Positions 37,912 through 48,407 of a stretch of DNA of 64,000 nt are shown piece after piece. A program made the translations under genes and the position numbers. The stretch is from Antedon mediterranea. Lineage: Eukaryota; Echinodermata; Crinoidea; Comatulida; Antedonidae. The notes under the pieces are model-generated. The model saw only the letters and a program-made list of their open reading frames with translations, was not told the origin of the DNA and did not search any database. The stretch's first letter is position 1. The number at the start of each line of letters is the position of its first letter. The stretch spans positions 23,435,201 through 23,499,200 of the forward strand of contig NC_092670.1 in assembly GCF_964355755.1 (NCBI RefSeq), written 5' to 3'.

Positions 37912-40900
37912 CTATGTGATAAGTCTTGGAGCCATAACTGCTGACCACTGCACGGAAACCTGCAAGGTAATTTTAATATTATACTACTACAATTCTAACA
38001 AATTCTTTCTCCACATTTGTATATTTTTTGTGGCAAAATCAACATATTTATACATACCACATTCTCATGTTCTGTTTTATCTTGTATGTATTCTTCATCT
38101 AGTTCCATCTCAAACCGTCCCTCACGTTTCATATTTTCACTTGATGTGAATCCTTCACATAATTCTAGTGTTACAGATTGTGAGGTCGCATCATATTCAA
38201 TTACCTTTCCTTCCTAGAGAAAGAAATCAAATAATATGTTGGATTAAAAAACTAGATGACTTAGTTTAAGGGGGCCCTTATGTCGACACGGAACTAAACT
38301 CAACCCTACTCAACTAAAAGGAACTAGAGAGCACGCATATGTCGAAATTTTGAGCAATGGAACTGAAAGGAATCGGTGTGCGAGCACATATGTCAACACT
38401 GGAACTGATTGTAACTAGTTGTGGTTACCTTACGTGCGCATTTGTATAGGAACCAGTATGCGTGAGCGCTTTTAAATTAAAATTGAACTGATCCCTATTA
38501 GTCGTGTGGCTTGATTCAAAGTTTTGTTGTGCCTGTCAGTGTTCAGTTGCTCGGAGCACTTATGTCAACACAGTTGAGGTGAGTTCCATGTCGACATAAG
38601 GGCAGTTCAGGCAGAAAATCTCAGTTAACAGTCTGTTCTCCACATTTCAATATTAAGGTAAGGTTTCCCATTTGAATACTTTACTAATTGTCAATTTCTT
38701 GATTTAGATCATGTATGATATTTACCTTATATGCAGACACTTCTGGCATGTAACTTGCTGAAAGTTCCAAAATCTAACAAGACAGATCATATAGTAGAAG
38801 TTATCAAGAGACTTTATTGGGTTGTTCCGACACAACCTGCCTCAACAACACGAGTCTCGCCTCAACCCATGAGGTTTCTCCTCAACACCACGATCCTCTC
38901 CTCAACCCATGAGGTCTCTCCTCAACCCATGAGGTCTCTCCTCAACACCACGAGTCTCTCCTCAACAACACGAGTCTCTCCTCAACCCATGAGGTCTCTC
39001 CCTGACCTAAATGTCACTCTATAGTAGAGGGAACCTGCTTCAACACCACGAGTCTCTCCTCAACCCATGAGGTCTCTCCCTGACCTTAAATGTCACTCTA
39101 TAGTAGGGGGAACCTGCCTCAACACCACGAGTCTCTCCTCAACCCATGAGGTCTCTCCCTGACCTAAATGTCACTCTATAGTAGGGGGAACCTGCCTCAA
39201 CACCACGAGTCTCTCCTCAACCCATGAGGTCTCTCCCTGACCTAAATGTCACTCTATAGTAGGGTTACACTTACTTCTACTGTATGGTTACATTAATACA
39301 GATTTTTTTTTTAATATCTGTCGTTCTTTCATTTTTAATTGGTAGTAGCAATAGAATTAAAAAAATATTTTAAACTTTACCTTATAACAAATAACATCTC
39401 CTACTCTTGGTGGTCCTATAAGTGGATTTAATTTGCTGTAGTCTCTTGATGGAGGTGGTGGCAAATTGGTAGGCTGCTAAAATAAAAAATGTTATTCGTA
39501 AACAAATGTAATAGTTGTACAGTATACCTACCCATACAAAAATCTTGCTGATTCTCAGTTATTTTTGTTGTCAAGATAAAAATATTTTTACCTTCTCAAC
39601 CACTTCCTTCTGTATCTCCTGATTCCTTAAAACCTCGATATTCATTTCCTGAATTTCTTCCCCCTCCCATCTGTCTTCCTTATTTTTATCATTCACTTCT
39701 GTTGATTTTATTCCCACTTCATTCCCAGTCTCCTCTTGAATATTTCCAAGATCAGTATCATCATCGTCGCTGCTACTACTATCTGGATCAGACTCGAAGA
39801 ATATGTGTTTTTTGTCGCCGTTCTCCTTGACCCGACGAACCTTGACCTTTGTTTTGTTACCTACGCTGGCCGTCGGTACTTCAACAGCATTTTTAGTCCC
39901 TTGCTTATTGGTGGTAATGTTGTTTTTAGTTTTACTTAGCTCAGTGTTCCATTTAATTCTTGGTCTTTTGTTACCATCTGAAGATGAAGTATCGGAACTA
40001 GAGCTATCGCTACTACTACTACTCTGTACGTCCATTGTTGCTGTTTGCTTTTTCTTTTTAGATTCTTTCAATACATTGTCTTTATCAAGCACCTTTTCCA
40101 ATTGAGATGATTTTGCTTGTTTTTTACTAATTACTTCAGTTTCATCGTTAGTGTTTGTTTGTGAATTACACTGTATTCTATCCAAACTTTTTTCACTAAT
40201 ACTTTTTTTAAATTTGTGTTTCTTTTTCTTATCAATTTTTTTATTCTTCTTCGCACTTTCTGTATCATTTACTTCTTCTACCTTTTTCTTTTTATTTACT
40301 GATTCATTCACTAATAATTGTTTTTTGTCACGGTCATTCTCGCTTGGCGTACTAGCTGTTAGCTGACTGTTTTCAGCAGTTCCTGAAGATTTCCTTTTTC
40401 GTTTCTTAATTTTCTCTTTTTTAGTTTCACATTCGTCTAAACAAACAGAAATATCTGGTTTCAATCGAACCCTGAAAAATTATCAATTGAAAAAAACAAT
40501 GTTGTTAGGATATTAATAGCATCATGTAAACTTGTTTCATAGCCTTGTGTACCAACTGAAAATATTATATTATTGTTTGTAATTTGTATTTTGTGTACAG
40601 TATAAACAAGAAATATTTTTTTACAAAAAACGCTGCTCGCTTATTGAAAAATATTTTATTGTCACATAATAGTTATTTTACCTGAAAAAATGTAATTTAA
40701 AGCAACAAATACTTAAATTGTCTGTCAGACAATGGTTTTTGGGTTTCTTTTCTTTTTTTATATATGTGAATAAATATTATTTTTTTGTTACAGAAGTGAA
40801 TACTCAATTTCTGTCACTTTAGTTAATTTTATTGCTAAGGTCAAATCTGGGGGTCACTTCATCACCCTAGATATTTCAATTGTGAAGTATCCTATTACAA

Positions 40901-41595
40901 ACACAAACTTTAATGGACTGTTTCGATAATAATTCAATGAATATCTGACAGTGAATATACAGTACCTGAAATGCTTAGGGATTTGTAATTTTAGCATGAC
41001 ATGTCCTAATAGACTCTTTCCCAGACGTTTTTTGGGTCTACTGTAGCAGCTGGAATCAATAAATCATAGTGGAGTTTCCATTTTAACAAAACTGTCTGTC
41101 CTTAGAACTATAACTGCTGCTTGCTTTAGCTTCTGATTGAGTAGTCCTAATGGGACGTAGCGGGCTAGAGCAGCAGCGTGAAAAATAAGAATAGACTATT
41201 AACCTACCTAGCTACCTAACTAAGCCTCACAAATAGAAGAGAGAGTGTAGAAGGAAGGTAAAATAATTAATTAGCATGATAAAACTATCCATAAAAGCCT
41301 AACTACGCAAAAAGATAACTATATAAAAGCTAGGCCCTTTTGAAACAGTCAATTGCAGATTTATTGTAGCTTACCTCACGACGACAATGTCGTTATCGTG
41401 TATCAACTCAATACCGTCCTTTGAGGGTAGAATAAAGTCATCAATAAATAAAGACACTTTTGATGATTTCTCAATAGGGAAACGTTTTTTAATACCCTTT
41501 TCTAAGTCTTTAATTATCACATGTTTTGAATCAACAAGGAACATACATTTCTTGATATCAACGCCGTCAAATATTAACTTTATCCTGACAGCCAT
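37912..41595 (-). CDS. COIL: Coilin (p80), Cajal body scaffold
   Basis: Six exons on the minus strand, in transcript order: 41595-41375, 40471-39592, 39476-39381, 38773-38726, 38213-38058, 37959-37912. All phases agree and give 482 residues. The start is the ATG at 41595; the frame extends further up only from a TTG. The N-terminal self-association fold is visible (RIKLIFDGVDIKKCMFLVD; SLFIDDFILPSKDGIELI; DNDIVVVR). The middle exon is a Lys/Ser/Asp-rich disordered region with acidic serine clusters (SSSSSDSSSSDTSSSD; SDPDSSSSDDDD). The last four exons make the C-terminal Tudor-like domain (RDYSKLNPLIGPPRVGDVI; ELSASYMPEVSAYK; EGKVIEYD; VSVQWSAVMAPRLIT). Coilin organises Cajal bodies and snRNP maturation. 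I see no RG-dipeptide box, which human coilin uses to bind SMN. Confidence 0.92.
38275..38602. mobile_element. 328-bp MITE with CCCTTATGTCGACA ends
   Basis: The roughly 30-bp terminal inverted repeats CCCTTATGTCGACACGGAAC and GTTCCATGTCGACATAAGGG are nearly exact. The internal phrases CATATGTCGAAATTT, CATATGTCAACACTGGAAC and ACTTATGTCAACACAG are further degenerate copies of the end. Lies in a coilin intron (between exons 38726-38773 and 38058-38213). Confidence 0.88.
38845..39262. repeat. 78-bp minisatellite in a coilin intron
   Basis: Three to four 78-bp units (CCTGCCTCAACACCACGAGT, CTCTCCTCAACCCATGAGGT, CTCTCCCTGACCTAAATGTC, ACTCTATAGTAGGGGGAA). They are preceded by shorter TCAACCCATGAGGTCTCTCC sub-repeats that look like an older amplification of the unit's first half. 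Confidence 0.9.
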
Positions 41596-42027
41596 TTTTC
41601 GATAAACAGCGTGCTGCAAAACCTTAACTCGAGCGTTTACGATTACTCGAGCGTAGTAAGAAATGTTATTGTATGGAACGCCATTTGGGCATTAAAGACA
41701 ATATACAGTTAGCATATCCTTTGTTCCTTTCATGAATTTAAACTACTATTTACTAACTTTGTCCCTTGTTGAAATGAATTAAGTTCATTGATTGGTTTTA
41801 GGTAGTGATATCAGCACTACCATTATGAACTTTGAATTTAGTACACACTTAAAGTGCGTTTACAAAACAAACGGTATCTACTGTAAATAAGTTCTAAAAT
41901 ATTGCTTACTTAGCCCATATCACATAGGTATATTTGCAATAAATCTGGGACAAAAACTTGTGTGAACTTGTACAGTAGACTTAATTGCATGGTAAAGACA
42001 GCAGAAACAATAATACTTTGATCAAAG
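41596..42027. promoter_or_regulatory. Shared upstream region of divergent coilin and ependymin-related genes
   Basis: 432 bp separate the two start codons on opposite strands, so core promoters for both probably lie here. Near the coilin start ACTCGAGCG occurs twice, at 41627-41635 and 41645-41653, 18 bp apart. No clear TATA box. Promoter activity is inferred from position only. Confidence 0.45.
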
Positions 42028-43748
42028 ATGTCATCAGTGCGTCATACTCTAGTGAAATTTCTTTTCTTGTTGATTTCAGTAGTTTATGTTGCAAATGCTC
42101 AAAAGCCATGCTGTTTGCCGAACCAATATCAAGCCTCATTGGGTAAGCATACCGTCAGAGGTGTGAGTGAAGAATTTGGGCCTCTATATTGCTGTTAATA
42201 CGTCCTACCTTAATAATGGCATTCTGTTAAAATTGATCTGTGATTCATCATATAATAATACCAATTTGCTGGTTAAGTCTAACTATTTTCTTTCTAAACA
42301 GTTATACTCTATGCATATGTTTAAAATAATAGATACATGTGTTTTTATTAGTTTCTTAAAATTCAATTTGATTTACTGGGCCATTAAGCAAAATGGAAAA
42401 CTATCACTTAAGCAAAGGTATGAATTATCTTTTTTCTTGTCTTTCCATAAAACTGACTGTATTTACAGGTCAAACGATAGTGAGTGTGATGAATATGAAT
42501 ACATCGACAGCTGTGGGAACCTTATCGGTGGGAAGGGAAACTTTCGCATATGACTTTACCAGTAAACTAGTTGGATCGTTTAACAGTTTAAACGTGACTA
42601 CATCAGTGGGTGTGTTCCCTGTTAAAAGTCACACCATTAGTGACTACAAATTGGTATGTATTATGTTTATCTTCTTTGTCTTGCTTTAAACTATAAAATT
42701 AAGACCAATATTGAAACATGAGTTAGAAAGGATACTAAACACTCATATTAAGGGGACACTTTCCTGCAGGGACAATTTGTTGGGTCGCTAAGATGTCCAC
42801 TATACTGTATTAAAGTTTGTAAAATACTATTATATACTATGCTTTATTTCGTAGTCTGCAAAATGGACAATTGTTAACAACAAATGCACAGTGGAAAAAC
42901 TGACACAAAACATGTCATCTCCTTGCATTTCAGGTGCGTAGAATACTTTATTACACCTATAACAATTGCTAAAAGCATATTATCTATACAGTAACTTAAG
43001 CAATGCATTTATATTCTTGCTCTTGTTAGATGATGCGACCTATCTCGGCAGCCTTGTGATTGGAGGAGTGTTAAATGGCCACCAATGGATAGTGAAGTCT
43101 GGAGCTATAAACTCTAGCTACACCGTTACTGACAAGTGTATTCCAATAGATATAACAACATACACATACAGTAAAGAAGGTATGTGGGGCATATAGTTGT
43201 CTTGACTGCATTTCAACTTAATATTGTTCAAAAGATCAATATTTTGGCACACATGACATTTAATATGTGTAATACGTGAGCTCTTACTCAACAAAAATTT
43301 AAACGTCAACTGGTGGACTAACATTTAAAGATAATAACTACAGACTTGGGGCAAGTCATGCATACAGTTGTAATAGAGCAATTTAACAACAGGATACTGA
43401 GCTCCAGAGATCAAAGGGTTTATCTGTGGCTGTGACATGGTCAATTCCACGACTTACATTACAAGTTCCTATCTTGGCAAGGCGAGCTCAGTGTCTTTGA
43501 TTAATTAAACCAATCCTTGTTGGATAGTTTAGGCTATTGTATTCCATGGTTTCGAGATAACGTAAATAAGGGTATTAAAACAATTCTAAACAGTGAAACA
43601 ATTTCAATTTCTGAATCCTAAATTTTCAGGTTTGACACTCACAACAAACACCTTTGCTGACTTTGTACCAAATATTGATGATCCAGGCACTTTCTTCACT
43701 GTGCCAAAAGACTGTCCTAAGCCACCTGAGGACTGGATTATTATCTAA
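42028..43748 (+). CDS. Ependymin-related secreted protein
   Basis: Five exons (42028-42142, 42469-42653, 42855-42933, 43030-43179, 43630-43748) give 215 residues with consistent phases. The N-terminus is a signal peptide (KFLFLLISVVYVANA), then QKPCCLPNQYQASL, the typical opening of mature ependymin-family chains. Conserved features: spaced cysteines (PCC, KC, PC, DKC, KDC), the TYLGSLVIGGVLNGHQWIVK region, YTVTDKCIPIDITTY and the closing DPGTFFTVPKDC. N-glycosylation sequons are visible (NVT, NMS, NSS). The family (ependymin, MERP/EPDR1) are secreted or lysosomal lipid-binding glycoproteins; invertebrates have many paralogues, so orthology to a specific member cannot be given. Confidence 0.85.
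42734..42815. repeat. Relic of the dispersed CTATTAAGGGGACA repeat
   Basis: CATATTAAGGGGACACTTTC...GGTCGCTAAGATGTCCACTATACTGTA matches the family seen at 24770-25040, in an ependymin-gene intron. Confidence 0.45.
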
Positions 43749-45300
43749 TGGTCTGTAATAATCACAGAAAACGTAGTATTATGGTAAGGTCTATCATTTC
43801 AGATTATCCAATTATCACCAAAAAAAAAAACTTTACAGGTCTGTCTACATTTAGCCAATAATTGCAAACATAGAAGCCTTCAACAAAAGCATGTCAGCAT
43901 TGGAAATCTGGATCTGCATGCACATATTTACAATTTTCATTTTCTTTCAATTTTTAGGTGAAATGATGGATTCTATTCTGTCAATGAATCTCTACTATGA
44001 GGACACACACAAAGATTGAGTTATCTGATGCCAGGAAAGACATTTATATATTGATACCATGATTATATTTAATTTATTAACAAGTTAATAATACAGAACA
44101 GATCAAATATTATATGAACAATTGTATAAAATTATTTTGCTTAAATTAAAGCCCCATTCCCTACGTTTTTTTAGATCTAATTTAAAATCACAAACTATAT
44201 TTAATGTAAAAATAATACTATATGGTCCTATTGCGATAACTTTTTTCGTCTTTAAACGGTTAAAAATGTGAAAAATAAATCGATTCTAATAATTATAGCG
44301 GCCCGCTATAAATCCCAAAATGCATTGCGCGCGGATTGATATTTTTGTTTTTCACATGTAATTCGCCCACTTTTCGATCGATCGTGAAGCCAAAACAAAT
44401 GGAAGACTCCTAACTTTTCAGCGAAAATACCGGGTTTTACCCAATTTGTATCAACGGAGTCTGGCAAAAATAGAAAGACAATTAATGCAGCAACTATACA
44501 ACGTCAGGCTAGGTATATAGCTAGCGTACGATGTTCGTACGTTATCGATGTTTACCAGCTAGGCCTACAAAACTAAGCCTAGCTAGGCTAGGCCTAAGAC
44601 CGTCCACGAGAGGTCGATCGCCGCGAGCTACTTAGGTAGTGCATTGTTTCTCACTTTTTATCATAATTTACCATAAAACGTACATTTAAGACAAGGAATG
44701 ACATGGTTTAATGTTTTTAAAGTGATATATATGTATTATTTTCCAAAAAACGTCCAAAATTGCAGGGAAGGGGTCTTTAAATTAATATGTACCACATTGG
44801 GGTACTTTTGGGAACACATAGTGTACCGCAAACCTAACTTTACCGGTGTTTATCCACCATGCAAACCTTAAAACAAAACATTAACTACATTTAAGTAAAA
44901 GTGAAATCACCAGCAGCAAATAATTATATTTGAAATTTTGTTCATTAATGTAATAGAAAAGAATATTATTTTATTGATTTAGTTTAATTCAGAAATGCAA
45001 TTCATGAAAAACAAATAAAGGTCACAATACTAACTGTTATAAAATCATTGTTTTGGAAAATATTCTTTAAAATAACTTCAACATTAATTATTAAAATCAT
45101 TGTTCATTAGTCAATATTAATTAAAATCAATGTTTTTGTCATCAATTAAAACCACCTGCTTTGGTCATTATTCAATAAAATCACCACATCATTCATTCAA
45201 CTGTACATTGTAAAATGTGCATACTATTCTATTAAATTAACAACAAATTCTTTACACATTGTATAACTCAATTGGTGCCTGTCCATTGGACAGGTACCAG
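43749..45300. other. Intergenic, convergent between the ependymin-related and cGAS-like genes
   Basis: Contains the second 627-bp TTAA MITE (44150-44776). Otherwise AT-rich 3' UTR-like sequence, with an ATTAAAATCA..GTT repeat-like stretch at about 45040-45190. No coding exon seen. Confidence 0.55.
44150..44776. mobile_element. 627-bp piggyBac-like MITE, TTAA-flanked, copy 2 (inverted)
   Basis: Flanked by TTAA at 44146-44149 and 44777-44780. It is the reverse complement of 13577-14203 over its entire 627 bp with only scattered substitutions, so both insertions are young or still homogenised. Ends AGCCCCATTCCCTACG and the complement of AGACCCCTTCCCTGC. No transposase. Confidence 0.88.
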
Positions 45301-47487
45301 CTAGTGTAATTTCACTGTTGAACCTTCTTTAATACCATATTCACCAAGTGTTTGTGAATTTTCTAATACTCTACCATTGTAAGTAAGTCGTTGGAGATAC
45401 ACAGGTATTCCTTGCCTGCTGAATATCTTTGTCTTCAACTCTCTGACAGTGGATGAAGAAGACAAGTTCGTGTATGTTGCTTGTGTTCGTGAGTCGATGG
45501 AGTACACCTTAATTTTAAAATCACTGCTGGAATGAAATTACAAAAATAGAATAGAAATATCGTTGGGTGTGTAGGGGATTGGTAGTACAGTAAGGTGTAC
45601 TGGTAGTCTGGTGACGTTTGTAAGGAATAACTTTGGAGTGGGTCGAGAGATGGTCCTTGAGGTACACCAAGTGCAGATGTCTTTTAGAATAAAACATTAC
45701 ATTTCTGTTTTTAATATAGTGTAAATATATAGCAGTACTATATTAAAATATAGTACTGCTATATATTTTTATTTAAATTAATGACAAATAGTTTACAATT
45801 ACTTGCCACCTCTCATGGAATAATTGTCCACGTACCTTGTACTGAGATAGGAAAATGCTGCAGTCAAACCAACTGCTGCACCCACAGCAGCAATTCCAAG
45901 CCATCCTAGTCCACCTCTAGCTTGTTCATCCTCCCTTGCTATACAATGAAAAAATTGGTACAAATGAATTCAGTTCAGCTCTTCATTTTATAGTTAAGCT
46001 TTCGACTAATCATGGGCTTGTGGTCGTTACTGGAAACTGACAATATATATTCAAGTATCATATCCTACAAAAAAACTCATAAAAACCTCAGTACAGTGTC
46101 TACCATAACCAGAAGATCCCATACTCTTTTTGAATAATGCACAAATTACAAAAAGCAAGCTTTACTTACCATTTGCTACAGGTGCGGCAAAGACTAATTC
46201 ATCATCATCCTTGCCATCATCGTCTGGTATACTAAATAAAATTTAGAAATGTAGATTTAACAATATAATTCTTATGCTGGTTAACAGTTTAATTCCCTTC
46301 CCTTTTTGCTAAAAATTAGTATATGCAATTTGCATATACCTAGTGCTAAACAATATACTCGAGTTAAATAGACTAACACTCTTAATAAAGTTTATTAATA
46401 TAAATATTATTGAATTTATGGTTTTAATAGCATATTACCTATTTAAGACTTTAATAAGGGATTCTTCGTTTTTGCTTATGCGTTGCAACCAGTTTTTAAA
46501 ATTACCCAATGTGATTGGATTGATTGAATCAAACAAATTAATGCGTCTATCAAAGAAGCAATGCAGTGTGCATTTATCTAAAGAGTGTATTAAAATTTCT
46601 ACAAGTTTTTTGAACCAACTATCAAGATCATCTTTATGCCATGATTTTTCACTTCTTTCATTTAGGTGAAGCAGGCATGTTTTGAGATGGTATGATTTCA
46701 ACTTTCCAAATTGTGAACGATGCTGCTGGTCTGAATCTGCCATTGCCTTCAAAATCTTAAGACATGCACGATGAACTTCATCCATATTATCAACAGCTTT
46801 CTTTTCTTGTTCAGAGTAACTCTTTCGCCAGACATGGTTGAATTTATTATCAGCAGGGTCCTTTGGGGAATGGTAAGGGTCAGCTTGGTTATGACGTTTA
46901 GCAACATAATAATTTCCTTCATAACCAACAGCAGGAACCAAATCAATATCAATAGTGACATCTGTACATTTTACATTAAGTAGCTTTGCTGCACCATGAT
47001 CTCGCATCCTGATTTCATATCGTGGCAATTCTTTTTCCATAAATTTAACTGCTTCATTTACCACTGCCTGCATCGTATGCTGCATTTTTACTGGACTCAG
47101 TACTTGTATACCATCAGTATCAACCTTCTTCCACACGTGACCGCTGTAATATATGTAATAGTAGCCTGGTGCCTCCTTCATCTCTTTAAGAAAAGTGTGA
47201 CCATCCAGCTTTATAGGCAAAAGTAGATCAAACTCAATAGGCTTAGTTACCCTCAGACCTTCAAAGCTACTGCCCTGGCAAATCAATTCACCAAATGTGT
47301 ACTTCGTGCTTGTACTTGTGTACATTTCAAACTTTTCTATGATCTTTTCCAATACACGCCTAGCTGCCTCTTGTTCAGATTCATCGATAACAGCATGTTT
47401 GTAGTAGAATGATCTAAGCTTCGAGAGCAATGGGTTTCCACATTGGACTGGTCCAATAGAATCTTCTCTGTAATAATAATATGACAT
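45301..47487 (-). CDS. cGAS-like (Mab21) nucleotidyltransferase fused to a hydrophobic segment and a ubiquitin-like domain
   Basis: Four minus-strand exons, in transcript order 47487-46439, 46231-46170, 45938-45836, 45526-45301, join with matching phases into 479 residues. Residues 1-350 form a Mab21-type nucleotidyltransferase: QGSSFEG (71-77) is the substrate-binding GS loop, IEFDLLLPI supplies E85 and D87, and VTIDIDLVP supplies D180, so the metal-binding triad looks intact. The cGAS zinc ribbon is absent. An acidic linker (about 351-375) precedes a Gly/Ala-rich hydrophobic stretch (about 379-402, LGWLGIAAVGAAVGLTAAF) that could span a membrane. The C-terminus (406-479) is a ubiquitin-like fold (QRLTYNGRVLENSQTLGEYG, then GSTVKLH-stop) lacking a terminal Gly-Gly, hence not conjugatable. 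Family knowledge suggests a cyclic-dinucleotide synthase sensing nucleic acid; ligand and product are unknown. A 5' UTR acceptor (...attttag at 47500) suggests an upstream non-coding exon. The two domains could still be two genes. Confidence 0.8.
45723..45768. repeat. Perfect 22-bp inverted repeat (hairpin) in an intron
   Basis: The arms AAATATATAGCAGTACTATATT and its exact complement are separated by two bases, forming a 22-bp hairpin in the intron before the ubiquitin-like exon. Confidence 0.9.
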
Positions 47488-48407
47488 CTTTTGTTTTTTC
47501 TAAAATGATAATTAATAAAAAAAATCAATTAGGATTATATTATTCTAATAAAATAATACTACTTTTAATTGTTGGGAATCTTAAATAAAGAAATCAGGTG
47601 TGTGTAATTTATTATTTTTTATACTGGGCTGTAGTGGAAATATTTTGTGCCAATAATAGCAAATAGGAAAATACTGTTGATTGCAAAAACCGTCATCAGC
47701 CCTTCTCCCTGAGGCCAAGCCAAACTTGTATAACTTAAATTCAACTATTGTATATTGACTAAAGTACTTGCCAAACCAATCAACTTTACGACACACAATT
47801 CTTTTTAACAAGTTCTTTATCTTAATAATTAAAACTAAATAGCTTCTTTAATTTTCTCTCTCGGCTCTTTTTGTTGTATGGATAGCGCGTTCGGGAATTT
47901 CCAAAACAGGTCCTGTCTGGAGCCAGATATGTTCGGACCCCCAAAATGAAGACAGGAGCATGTTCATGTACATTGATTATTAACAACTTAGGGAGTTTGA
48001 AAGGAAGATGTGATTGGATATTGAGGGAGAGCGTCATTTCGACGATCGATCATTCTCTACTCTCTATTTAGAGAATGACGGATTAATGAATAAATAATAT
48101 GATCAAAACTATGGAGCACCAATCATTGTTTTGTCTAGCAACCTAAAGAAATTGCCTGTCGTACATGTTTACAACACTAAATGTTTAAAATTTCATTTCT
48201 TTCGCTCTGACACTACAGATTTCAAAATAAGTTTTTTTCTGTGGAAAGTCCTGCGTTGCAGTAAAAAGCCGATGGGATGGTAATTGTCTTTATCATTCAA
48301 TATCCCGTATTTTTTGTGTAATTATATTTTTCTAATTAATAAAAGATTTTTTATTTTGTGTATGTACAGTACTTGTATCTGAATATTTGTTACTTGCAGC
48401 CAAATAT
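47488..48407. other. Upstream region of the cGAS-like gene
   Basis: Contains the probable 5' UTR acceptor (47500) and the outer left arm of the large inverted repeat (about 47895-48062). The promoter of the minus-strand gene should lie here or further right. No coding exon recognised. Confidence 0.45.
47895..48062. repeat. Outer left arm of the large inverted repeat
   Basis: Reads CATGTTCATGTACATTGATT, AACAACTTAGGGAGTTTGAA, GATGTGATTGGATATTGAGG, GAGCGTCATTTCGACGATCG and TCTCTACTCTCTA. The reverse complement recurs at 54780-54935. Small open frames in both arms are similar only because the DNA is duplicated. Confidence 0.85.

Noticed and set aside
41596-41619. Coilin start at 41619
   Set aside because: That upstream start is a TTG; the ATG at 41595 begins the conserved N-terminal fold.
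47822-48037. Similar short frames in the two outer arms (also at 54698-54919) as a duplicated gene
   Set aside because: The similarity follows from the inverted DNA duplication; neither frame has splice partners or a recognised domain, and substitutions do not favour codon third positions as far as I can see.
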